Shown here piece after piece: positions 8,534 through 15,387 of a stretch of DNA of 21,741 nt; the first letter of the stretch is position 1; each line of letters opens with the position of its first letter. The notes under the pieces were generated by a model that was not told where the DNA came from, made no database searches, and worked only from the letters and a program-made list of their open reading frames with translations. The DNA is from an uncultured Prevotellaceae bacterium. GTDB lineage: Bacteria > Bacteroidota > Bacteroidia > Bacteroidales > Bacteroidaceae. Location: NCBI GenBank assembly GCA_937877605.1, contig CALFJA010000036.1, forward strand, positions 1 to 21,741, read 5' to 3'. Both the position numbers and the translations under genes were made by a program.

Positions 8534-9565
8534 CTATTTCAACATTCTATTTTTAAATCCCAGACATCGCTCTTTTATTTCTCCTTCCAAAGCATAGATG
8601 TAGGTACTATGAATATAATTGCTGGCAAGAAATTTTGAAAACTCTTTCAGTGTCGCAACAATCTGCTCTATTGATTTTAAAGGTGGTGATGATTGGCGAT
8701 TTAGGCTGTCTAAGGTAAACAATGCCTGCGGTGTTATGCTTTGCGATACTGTTCCAATGTTTTTATCGAATGCCGCAATCTTGTGCTCGGCCTTCACTAT
8801 GAAATAATTTGAAACGATACGACGGTTGTGCAGTCTAGTGTAAATAGGATGGTCTGGACAAAGTCCAAGCACCTCTAAATAGATTGGATATTCTTTCCGT
8901 AAAAAGTTTTTCAATTTGTAGAGTTCTGTGACTATATTCTTAAATGTATAGGATCGGTTTATTGCAGTCGGATCAAAAACTATTGTTACATGATAGTCAG
9001 TATTCAATTCTGAAGGCAATAACTCAGTGAGTATTTCTTTTACATTGATAAATCCATTACCTGCCTTTGCATACCTAAAGGAAAAAAGATATCGGTCACA
9101 AATGAGCAATGAATTAGACGGCAATTTAACCACATCATTAAACACAGTGGCCCATCCTTTGGCCAAAGGCTCATGCTCGGTCGTAGTGTGCTCATCGTTC
9201 ATGTCTATCAAAAGCGATAGGTTTATATTTGCTCCGCTACGGCATAATACACCATAGTTTTTCTCTATTGCCAGACATTCTGCAGGCGAAAGTTCCAACA
9301 CGAACAATGAAGAGGGATTTTCAAGCATCTTTTCCGGATAAGTTTGGAGACTGCTTATGTATGCTGATTTTTGGACATTCACTATAATGCCGTACTTATC
9401 ATGTAGCTCTTCTTGCCATTGCTGGTCGGAATGTTCAGTCGAGACAAAAACCTTTTTCCGAGCCTTCAAAACTCGGAAAAAAAGCGATTGTTCTTTTTTC
9501 GGCTTTTCAGATTCGCTGGCTATTGTTTGCTTCAGTATTGATTGTGTGGTAAATATATTGAACAT
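8534..9565 (-). CDS. Uncharacterised first gene of the Cas13b/RT-Cas1 operon
   Basis: 343 aa with no signal peptide or membrane segment; family not recognised. Residues about 35-145 look like an alpha/beta domain (KKVFVSTEH, then FVLELSPAECLAIEK). A second half contains SLLICDRYLF (152-161), a strand-rich VTIVFDP (193-199), and LHNRRIVSNYFIV (245-257), ending GFKNRMLK. The DRY and LHNRR segments, each before a hydrophobic strand, faintly recall phospholipase D-like/MIT C-terminal folds of defence proteins; this is weak pattern memory, not a domain call. It is the promoter-proximal gene, 18 bp before the 520-aa membrane gene, and shares its low GC content, so the two probably form a functional pair. 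Roles in sensing, regulation or effector action are all open. Confidence 0.8.
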   Translation of the reverse strand: MFNIFTTQSILKQTIASESEKPKKEQSLFFRVLKARKKVFVSTEHSDQQWQEELHDKYGIIVNVQKSAYISSLQTYPEKMLENPSSLFVLELSPAECLAIEKNYGVLCRSGANINLSLLIDMNDEHTTTEHEPLAKGWATVFNDVVKLPSNSLLICDRYLFSFRYAKAGNGFINVKEILTELLPSELNTDYHVTIVFDPTAINRSYTFKNIVTELYKLKNFLRKEYPIYLEVLGLCPDHPIYTRLHNRRIVSNYFIVKAEHKIAAFDKNIGTVSQSITPQALFTLDSLNRQSSPPLKSIEQIVATLKEFSKFLASNYIHSTYIYALEGEIKERCLGFKNRMLK

Positions 9566-9606
9566 TAATTACTATTTTCTACTGGTTAGCACGGTAATTC
9601 TAATAG

Positions 9607-9635
9607 CGAAGATAGAAAAATTATACGAATGACAA
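9607..9635 (-). promoter_or_regulatory. Promoter of the Cas13b/RT-Cas1 operon
   Basis: Minus-strand TATCTTCG (9607-9614) is one base from TAnnTTTG, with TTG (9633-9635) 18 bp upstream. It lies 41 bp before the first start codon, and no other good match was seen in the gap. The five genes downstream are spaced by only 18-33 bp, so this probably drives them all. Confidence 0.55.
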
Positions 9636-9647
9636 TAGTATAGACAT

Positions 9648-9675
9648 GTAATTTTTCATCATTATAAAAAATTAC
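9648..9675. promoter_or_regulatory. Inverted repeat just upstream of the cas operon promoter
   Basis: GTAATTTTT (9648-9656) and AAAAATTAC (9667-9675) are perfect 9-bp arms with a 10-bp spacer, placed 12 bp upstream of the -33 element. The centre-to-centre spacing is about 19 bp, near two helical turns, which suits a dimeric regulator. No transcript is known to end here, so a terminator is less likely. Confidence 0.4.
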
Positions 9676-9793
9676 GGGCATCTGCCACAACAAAAACAAA
9701 CTGGGAATGACAGTCTCCTATCATAATCCATGACATTCTTCGCGACAAAAGTTTTCACTGCTTTCAGAGGCGGCCTTTTGCGGTGGTTTTCCG
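9676..9793. other. Gene-free junction between the cas operon and the 22-bp palindrome array
   Basis: No gene is supported in the 504-bp gap 9566-10069. This first part contains nothing recognisable beyond the operon promoter region. Base composition changes here from AT-rich on the left to GC-richer on the right, so an island boundary may lie near here. Confidence 0.4.
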
Positions 9794-9893
9794 ATTGAGG
9801 CTCAGATGTGGTGCGTTTGGGGCTCAAACAGCGTGTGTTTGGGGCTCAAACACAGTCTATTTGAGGCTCAAATGCAACTCGTTGCAAATCAAA
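9794..9893. repeat. 22-bp-period array of 13-bp near-palindromes (array A)
   Basis: Cores begin at exactly 9794, 9816, 9838, 9860 and, degenerate, 9882. The cores are ATTGAGGCTCAGA, TTTGGGGCTCAAA twice, TTTGAGGCTCAAA and a decayed TTGCAAATCAAA. Each is followed by a 9-bp variable spacer. The core is close to a palindrome (TTTGAG.CTCAAA). The same architecture recurs at 18037-18115. The repeats are too short and too regularly spaced for a CRISPR. Confidence 0.85.
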
Positions 9894-9933
9894 TGGTTAC
9901 AAGGGCGTAAAAGTGTCGGTCGTCATTTGCTCG

Positions 9934-10037
9934 TTTGCGCTCGTTTATTCGGACTCTGGCTGCGCCGAAGGTACTCTCACTCGGCAAAGAAACGAAGAAA
10001 CTTTGTTGTCTTTCTTTCATTTGCGCTCGTTTATTCG
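9934..10037 (+). repeat. 18-bp direct repeat, one copy adjoining a promoter
   Basis: TTTGCGCTCGTTTATTCG occurs at 9934-9951 and again at 10020-10037, 86 bp apart. The second copy is followed directly by TACCTTTG; the first is followed by GACTCTGG, so only the second retains a -7 box. This looks like a duplicated promoter segment with one copy decayed. Confidence 0.75.
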
Positions 10038-10045
10038 TACCTTTG
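10038..10045 (+). promoter_or_regulatory. -7 element for the HsdR_N-like gene
   Basis: TACCTTTG matches TAnnTTTG exactly and lies 24 bp before the chosen start codon. No TTTG lies at the ideal spacing (the nearest, 10020-10023, is 14 bp away), so the -33 element is uncertain. Confidence 0.5.
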
Positions 10046-10069
10046 TGGTGCATAAGAATCCGTAAGCAG

Positions 10070-10522
10070 ATGAATGCCCTGAACCTTCCTCCGTTCGAGA
10101 TGCGCCTCCGCGGTGACGAGCAGCACCCGCAGATATTCGATGTGTTGCGGCGGCGCTATGTGGCGCTGACACCCGAGGAGTGGGTGCGTCAGCACTTTGT
10201 CCATTACCTGACGGAGCATTTGGGCTACCCTGCTACCCTGCTTGCCAACGAGGTGAGCCTGCCGTCGGGCGACAAGAAGCTGCGGGCCGACACCGTTTTG
10301 TACGACCGCAGCATGCAGCCGAGGATGATTGTGGAATACAAGGCACCGGATATCAGGATTACGCGACGGGTTTTCGAACAAATAAGTGCCTACAACCGAC
10401 TGCTGAAAGTGCCCTACCTGGTGGTGTCGAACGGCATGGAACACTACTGTTGCCGGTACGATGCAGCGGCTAACGCCTACCACTTCCTACAAGAAATCCC
10501 GCAATTTGCAGACTTGCTGTAA
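10070..10522 (+). CDS. Stand-alone type I restriction HsdR N-terminal-like (PD-(D/E)xK) protein
   Basis: 150 aa. The central motif is RAD (D73) then IVEYKAPD (E89, K91), the D...ExK arrangement of PD-(D/E)xK nucleases, resembling the N-terminal nuclease domain of HsdR. The protein stops where HsdR would continue into its helicase, so it is a single-domain orphan. No hsdM or hsdS is nearby. Such short HsdR_N-like proteins are, from memory, common in Bacteroidota and their function is not established. The start at 10070 was chosen over an in-frame upstream start at 9935, because the latter would place the -7 box and duplicated promoter DNA inside the coding region. The terminator hairpin overlaps its last codons. 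Confidence 0.8.
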   Translation: MNALNLPPFEMRLRGDEQHPQIFDVLRRRYVALTPEEWVRQHFVHYLTEHLGYPATLLANEVSLPSGDKKLRADTVLYDRSMQPRMIVEYKAPDIRITRRVFEQISAYNRLLKVPYLVVSNGMEHYCCRYDAAANAYHFLQEIPQFADLL

Positions 10523-10534
10523 ACTGCGGGATTT
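10494..10534. terminator. Terminator overlapping the 3' end of the HsdR_N-like gene
   Basis: AAATCCCGCA (10494-10503) pairs perfectly with TGCGGGATTT (10525-10534), followed on the plus strand by a T-rich CCCTTTTCTTCTTTTC. The 5' arm is inside the coding sequence. It lies between convergent genes and may serve both strands. Confidence 0.65.
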
Positions 10535-10549
10535 CCCTTTTCTTCTTTT

Positions 10550-12655
10550 CTACAGTTGTACCGGAACCAGGATTTTCAGCACGATGTTCCGTCCCATGTT
10601 GAAGACGCCCTGCCGCTGGGTGGCGTTGTTCCAGTCGGTGTATTTCAGACGGCTCAGGTGGTGTTGGTAGGCGCGGTTGGTCAGGTTGCTGACGGCCAGC
10701 GTCAGTTCTGCCACTTTCCGCTTGTTCAGCAGCACATCGGTGCCTGCCGAGAGGTGCAGGAGGGTGTACGACGGCGTGGGGGTCTCCGTCTGGTTCACCG
10801 CATAGATGCAGTTCTGACGGAGGTTGCAGTCGACGGTGCATGCCATCCATGCATTGTTGAGCGTCCTTCCGTGGTGGGTCAGTTCCCATTTCACCTCCGA
10901 ATACCAACGCGGTGCCGGTGTGAGCGGCAGGTGGCGGGCATCGTCGGCAACGCCCCTGGCCACGGCATGGACATAGGAGAAGGCCGAATAGAGGTGCAGC
11001 CGATGCACGGGATGATAGTCGAAGAGTGCCTCCAGTCCCAGCAACTGCGCTTTCGTCTGCCGGAAATCGTAGACGGGCAGGCCTTCCGAAGTCTGCTCCA
11101 ACGACCGCTCCGCATAGATGTAATGGTCCATCCGGTTGGCAAAGAGCATGAGTTGTGCCGAGAGGTACTGACTGGAAAAGTCCAGCCCGTAGTCCAGTTG
11201 CAGGCTGTATTCCGGTTTGAGGTCGTGGTTTCCACGCTCATATCGCTGCGTTCCTTCGTGCACCCCGTTGGCACCCAGTTCGCTGATGTTCGGCGCACGA
11301 TAGCCACGCGAGAGGTTCATCCGCATGTTCCAGTGGCTGCCCAGATGCCAGACAGCCCCCAGACTACCGGTCAGTCCGCTGAAGTGGCGCGTGAAGTCAG
11401 TGAAACGCCAGGCTCCGTCTTCCTCGTAGGCTGAGGCGTGCAGATGGCGCCGGTCGAAGCGCAGCCCCCCACTGAACACCCACTGCCCCACCTCGCGGCT
11501 GAGCATGCCGAAGGCACCCGCCTCAAACAGGTGGTTGTCGGGGACAAGGCGTTCCTCACCCTTGTTCAGCGAGTGCTGGTACATGCCGCTGGTCCCGAGC
11601 GTTGCCTTCCAGCCTGCCATGTCGTCGGAGAGATAACGGACATCGAAGGTCAGCGTGTGGAGCATCATCCGGAGGTCGTACACATCCTGCCGCTCCTCAT
11701 ACTCCCGCCGGTTGTTCAACTGATAGGCCACCAGTGCCTTCAGTTCGCCGTGTTTCAGTCGGAGCATATTGTCGCTGACGGCCTTTGTATGGGCCACGCG
11801 CTGGAACGGAAGGGTATGCCCGTAGGTAGTCAGCCGATTGGTGTTGCTCACCAGCAGTCCGGTGACTTCGTCACGCTCGCCCTCCACTATGCTCGGTGTC
11901 TGAATATAGTGGCTCAGTTTCAACCGCGAAAAACCCCAGCGACGCTCCGTGCCCAGCATGGCCGAAAAGGCCCGCTCGGCATACTGTGAGCCGGCAACCC
12001 AGCGGTCGAACCTATTCTTATAGGCATGGGCAGCCTTGTCGGAGAAGCGGATGTTCCATACCGTATGCCGTTGTCTTCCCTCGAAATTGACCGACCCACC
12101 AAACAATCCGTTGTTGCTTTGGTGCTCACCGGTCAACTGCAAACGGCGCTCCCCTTCCATGAGCAGGGGTTGCTGGCGCATCACGAGCACACCGGCAATG
12201 GCGTCGGAGCCATACATCAGGCTGGCAGGCCCTTTCAGGATTTCCACCGACCCGACATCGTTCGCATCTATTTCCACGCCGTGCTCGTCGCCCCATTGCT
12301 GCCCTTCCTGCCTTACACCGTCGGCCACCACGACCACACGATTGTAGCCCAAGCCACGGATGACGGGCTTGGAGATGCCGCTGCCCGTGGTTATCTGCGA
12401 CACGCCGGGCTGGTTGCTGATGGCATCGACGATGTTGGTCGACGCCGTCTGGCGCAGTTCCCGTGCCGGGACAAGGCTCATGGGCGTGGCCGAGTCGCGG
12501 AACTTGGTCTGGCTGGTAAGTCCGGTGACAATCACTTCGTTCAATTCAAGGTGACGGAAAAACACATCCGTGGAATCGTTTCTGTCCTGGGCGTGCCCGC
12601 CAAGGGGGGCAGTCAGCAGCAACAGAGACATAATAAATATATAAGGTATTCGCAT
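10550..12655 (-). CDS. TonB-dependent outer-membrane receptor
   Basis: 701 aa from the chosen start at 12655, which gives a good signal peptide (MRIPYIFIMSLLLLTAPLGG, cleavage after HAQ); an in-frame start at 12676 would add seven residues in front of it. A TonB-box-like segment NEVIVTG opens the mature protein. The plug follows: ISNQPGVSQITTGSGIS, PVIRGLGYNRVVVVADG, GDEHGVEID and KGPASLMYGSDAIAGV. The rest is a 22-strand-type beta barrel ending in LKILVPVQL with no carboxypeptidase-like N-terminal domain. The plug pattern resembles ZnuD-like zinc or haem receptors, but the substrate cannot be read from sequence. There is no SusD-like partner, so it is not a glycan-uptake pair. It is a single gene, divergent from the DnaJ-domain gene. 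Confidence 0.9.
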   Translation of the reverse strand: MRIPYIFIMSLLLLTAPLGGHAQDRNDSTDVFFRHLELNEVIVTGLTSQTKFRDSATPMSLVPARELRQTASTNIVDAISNQPGVSQITTGSGISKPVIRGLGYNRVVVVADGVRQEGQQWGDEHGVEIDANDVGSVEILKGPASLMYGSDAIAGVLVMRQQPLLMEGERRLQLTGEHQSNNGLFGGSVNFEGRQRHTVWNIRFSDKAAHAYKNRFDRWVAGSQYAERAFSAMLGTERRWGFSRLKLSHYIQTPSIVEGERDEVTGLLVSNTNRLTTYGHTLPFQRVAHTKAVSDNMLRLKHGELKALVAYQLNNRREYEERQDVYDLRMMLHTLTFDVRYLSDDMAGWKATLGTSGMYQHSLNKGEERLVPDNHLFEAGAFGMLSREVGQWVFSGGLRFDRRHLHASAYEEDGAWRFTDFTRHFSGLTGSLGAVWHLGSHWNMRMNLSRGYRAPNISELGANGVHEGTQRYERGNHDLKPEYSLQLDYGLDFSSQYLSAQLMLFANRMDHYIYAERSLEQTSEGLPVYDFRQTKAQLLGLEALFDYHPVHRLHLYSAFSYVHAVARGVADDARHLPLTPAPRWYSEVKWELTHHGRTLNNAWMACTVDCNLRQNCIYAVNQTETPTPSYTLLHLSAGTDVLLNKRKVAELTLAVSNLTNRAYQHHLSRLKYTDWNNATQRQGVFNMGRNIVLKILVPVQL

Positions 12656-12772
12656 AATGAACGCAAAAATAACCAATCTTCACAAAAATCTTATCTTAAA
12701 ATATCTTCCATTTGTTGTATTTTGTTATTTTCGTGTCGTAAAAAGTCACATCAAACACGCAATATTCAACCT

Positions 12773-13558
12773 ATGGCTTCAGGAAAATGGATTGGCTCCA
12801 TTCTGGGTTTCATCATCATCGGCGGCCCCATCGGAGCACTGGCCGGGTTCGTGCTGGGCTCACTCTTCGATGCCGCCAGCAGCGACATGGCTGCCAGCCG
12901 GGAACCGGAAAGCACCACCACTTACGATAACTACTCGCAAGCACAACGCCAACGCGACACCTTCCTGTTCTCGCTCATGGCCCTGTCGAGCTACATCATC
13001 CGTGCCGACGGACGCATCATGCACTCGGAAATGGAGTGCGTTCGGCGGTTCCTGCGGCAAACTTTCAATGCCCAGGCCGAACGGGAGGGCGAACGCATAC
13101 TGCTGCAACTCTTCGAACAGCAGAAGCGGCAGGGGGCGATGCAGTTCCGCCAAACCATCCTGATGTGCTGCCAGCAACTCAGGCGCGAACTGAATGTCTA
13201 CCAACGGCTGCAACTGCTGAACCTGCTGGCGGTGATTGCGCAGGCCGACGGGACGGTCGACCCGACCGAAATACAGGCACTGAAAGAGGTTACGCTCTGG
13301 CTGGGACTCTCCGAACAGGACCTCAATTCCATGCTGCACCTTGAGAAGGACAATCTGGAAGATGCCTATCAGGTGCTGGGCATTTCCAAGAATGCCACCG
13401 ACGCAGAGGTGAAGGCAGCCTACCGCAAGATGGCACTGCGGCACCATCCCGACCGCGTTTCCACACTGGGCGAAGATGTGAAGAAGGCTGCCGAGAAGAA
13501 ATTCCAGGAAATCAATGCCGCCAAGGAGCGCATCTACAAGGCCCGGGGGCTTTCGTAG
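12773..13558 (+). CDS. TerB/DnaJ-domain (DjlA-like) membrane-associated co-chaperone
   Basis: 261 aa. A glycine-rich hydrophobic N-terminus (about 6-30) could insert in the membrane. Residues about 60-185 form a TerB-like helical domain with two acidic ADG motifs (78-80, 158-160). The C-terminus (about 196-258) is a J domain with YQVLGISKNATDAEVKAAYRKMA-type helix I/II and the HPD motif (225-227) that stimulates DnaK ATPase. This order, TM then TerB then J, matches DjlA-like proteins. The start at 12773 removes a long upstream extension that is antisense to the TonB receptor. It is monocistronic, ending at a bidirectional terminator. Confidence 0.9.
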   Translation: MASGKWIGSILGFIIIGGPIGALAGFVLGSLFDAASSDMAASREPESTTTYDNYSQAQRQRDTFLFSLMALSSYIIRADGRIMHSEMECVRRFLRQTFNAQAEREGERILLQLFEQQKRQGAMQFRQTILMCCQQLRRELNVYQRLQLLNLLAVIAQADGTVDPTEIQALKEVTLWLGLSEQDLNSMLHLEKDNLEDAYQVLGISKNATDAEVKAAYRKMALRHHPDRVSTLGEDVKKAAEKKFQEINAAKERIYKARGLS

Positions 13559-13599
13559 CACCGCCAACACTCAGTTACACCACCCCAACAACCATAAAG

Positions 13600-13637
13600 A
13601 AAAGAGTCCCACAGCAACTGCTGCATGGGACTCTTTT
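13600..13637. terminator. Bidirectional rho-independent terminator
   Basis: AAAAGAGTCCCA (13600-13611) pairs perfectly with TGGGACTCTTTT (13626-13637), giving a 12-bp stem with A and T runs at the two ends, centred between the convergent DnaJ-domain and zinc-ribbon genes. Confidence 0.9.
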
Positions 13638-13669
13638 CCTATTTCTGCGGAGTACCTTAGACAAGGTTT

Positions 13670-14488
13670 CTACTCTTCTGTCTTTGCCTTACGGGTTGAT
13701 TTCCGGCGCTTGGGTTTTTCCTCAGCGGGCTTTGCCGTCTCAACGCCAGCCAGTTCCGGGTCGATGAGGATACGGCCGCAGTATTCGCACACCAGAATCT
13801 TCTTGTGCATCTTGATGTCCAGTTGCCGCTGTGGCGGGATTTTGGCAAAGCAGCCACCGCAAGCATCACGCTGAACATAGACGATACCGAGGCCGTTGCG
13901 GGCATTCTTGCGGATGCGCTTGAAGCTGCTGAGCAGACGGGGGTCAATCTTATCTTCCAGTTTCGCAGCTTTTTCGCGCAGCTGTTCCTCCTCTTCGGCG
14001 GTCTCGCGGAGGATTTCGTCCAGTTCACCGCGCTTCTGGTCGAGGTCGGCCTGGCGCTCCTCGCGCAGCTGCTTGGCATTATTCAGGTCTTCGGTGCGCT
14101 CCTTAATGCGTGTCTGTGCCTCGCCGATTTTCTTGTTGCAGAGGTCAATCTCAAGTTTCTGATACTCTATTTCCTTAGTCAGCACATCGTACTGGCGATT
14201 GTTCTTCACATCGTTGAGCTGTTCTTCATAACGGTTTACATTGGCCTGTGCACGCTCAATGTCGCCCTTGCGCTGTACGATGGCATCGTTGAACTCCTTG
14301 ATTTCGGTTTCAAGTTTGTCAATGCGGGTGGACAATCCTTCCAGTTCGTCTTCCAGGTCTTTCACCTCTAAGGGAAGTTCTCCGCGGATGGCACGCTTCT
14401 CGTCAATACCAGACAGGGTGGACTGCAACTGATAAAGCGTTTTCAGACGCTCTTCAACGGTCATGGGTTTGATTTCTTTTTTTGCCAT
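13670..14488 (-). CDS. Coiled-coil C4 zinc-ribbon protein (COG1579 family)
   Basis: 272 aa. Residues about 10-185 are a long charged heptad-rich coiled-coil hairpin. The C-terminal zinc ribbon has two pairs of cysteines, CGGC (C210, C213) and CEYC (C234, C237), and is followed by a lysine-rich tail. The family is widespread and proposed to bind nucleic acid, but its function is not settled. It lies 32 bp downstream of NIF3 in the same direction, a pairing common in Bacteroidota, so the two are probably co-transcribed and functionally linked. Confidence 0.9.
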   Translation of the reverse strand: MAKKEIKPMTVEERLKTLYQLQSTLSGIDEKRAIRGELPLEVKDLEDELEGLSTRIDKLETEIKEFNDAIVQRKGDIERAQANVNRYEEQLNDVKNNRQYDVLTKEIEYQKLEIDLCNKKIGEAQTRIKERTEDLNNAKQLREERQADLDQKRGELDEILRETAEEEEQLREKAAKLEDKIDPRLLSSFKRIRKNARNGLGIVYVQRDACGGCFAKIPPQRQLDIKMHKKILVCEYCGRILIDPELAGVETAKPAEEKPKRRKSTRKAKTEE

Positions 14489-14520
14489 AGTTGTTTGATT
14501 TTATATTTTAGATGTGTTTC

Positions 14521-15306
14521 TTACACATAGTGTATGGGATTGGTCTTTATGGTCGTGACATAGGTTTTGACGCCGGGACAACTCCGCTGGATGATTTCCT
14601 GGAGCAGTTGGCTGGTGAATTGCTCGCTCTGATAGTGTCCCATCACGGCAATCTGGATGTCCTGTTCGTGGCCGAAGTATTCATGATAGTGCATCTCTCC
14701 GGTGACGAAAGCATCGGCTCCGGCCTGCAAGGCCTCGTCGAGCAGGAATGAACCGGCACCGCCACAGATGGCCACACGGCGGATGTTGCGCTGCAGGAGT
14801 TCGTTACACTGCAGGCATTCCACTTCGAAGCGTTCTTTCAGCATTTGCAGGAAGTCGGCAGCAGCAAGGGGTGCGGGCAGTTTGCCTACCACTCCCGAGC
14901 CATAGGTAAGGGCGTCCAACTGTCGCGGTGTCAGGAAAGCGACCTTGGACAGGCCTATCCGCTCGGCTATCTTGAAGTTGACACCACCCTCGGCGTTGTC
15001 GAGATTGGTGTGCATCGCCATGATGACGATATCGTTTTTCAGTGCTTTCATGACGCAACGCTCCACAAATGTGGCACCGACCACCTGGCTCAGTTTGTGG
15101 AAGATGAGCGGATGGTGGGACACGATCAGGTTGCAATGCAGCCGGATGGCTTCGTCTATGACGCTTTCCGTTATGTCCAGACACAATAATGCCCCTGACA
15201 CTTCGGCTTCTGTCAATCCAACTTGCAGGCCGGCATTATCGAAGTCTTCCTGCAAGGGCAGAGGCGCGACAAGTTCAAGGGCAGCAATTACCTCTTTGAT
15301 TTTCAC
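14521..15306 (-). CDS. NIF3-like dinuclear metal-centre protein
   Basis: 261 aa, the length of the short (YbgI-type) NIF3 form without the inserted CutA-like domain. Metal ligands are visible: SHHPL (H64, H65), MHTNLD (H99, D103) and the C-terminal TGEMHYHE motif with its His and Glu. Members form hexameric rings with a two-metal site in each subunit; proposed roles include GTP cyclohydrolase-like or hydrolase activity, none certain. It is the first gene of a two-gene operon with the zinc-ribbon protein, with a strong promoter just upstream. Confidence 0.92.
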   Translation of the reverse strand: MKIKEVIAALELVAPLPLQEDFDNAGLQVGLTEAEVSGALLCLDITESVIDEAIRLHCNLIVSHHPLIFHKLSQVVGATFVERCVMKALKNDIVIMAMHTNLDNAEGGVNFKIAERIGLSKVAFLTPRQLDALTYGSGVVGKLPAPLAAADFLQMLKERFEVECLQCNELLQRNIRRVAICGGAGSFLLDEALQAGADAFVTGEMHYHEYFGHEQDIQIAVMGHYQSEQFTSQLLQEIIQRSCPGVKTYVTTIKTNPIHYV

Positions 15307-15332
15307 GCGTTAAGCATTATTTTATGTGGCTG

Positions 15333-15364
15333 CAAAGATAGGAATAAGTTGCGAAAAGACCAAA
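15333..15364 (-). promoter_or_regulatory. Promoter of the NIF3/zinc-ribbon operon
   Basis: Minus-strand TATCTTTG (15333-15340) and TTTG (15361-15364) are separated by 20 bp, a full match to the Bacteroidota consensus. Transcription should start near 15327, about 20 bp before the NIF3 start. Confidence 0.8.
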
Positions 15365-15387
15365 GGGAGCCTGATTTTTTTCTATTT

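Noticed and set aside
9648..9675. Inverted repeat as a rho-independent terminator
   Set aside because: The stem is almost all A/T, and no gene ends beside it on either strand; an operator is more plausible.
9794..9893. Array A as a second CRISPR
   Set aside because: Cores of 13 bp and spacers of 9 bp are too short, and no cas-type repeat ends are present; it is better described as a tandem palindrome array.
10556..11989. Long plus-strand frames of 292 and 183 codons opposite the TonB receptor
   Set aside because: GC-rich coding DNA often leaves the opposite strand open; the minus-strand receptor has signal peptide, plug and barrel motifs.
12026..12772. Upstream extension of the DnaJ-domain gene
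   Set aside because: The extra residues are antisense to the TonB receptor; the start at 12773 gives the expected TM-TerB-J layout.
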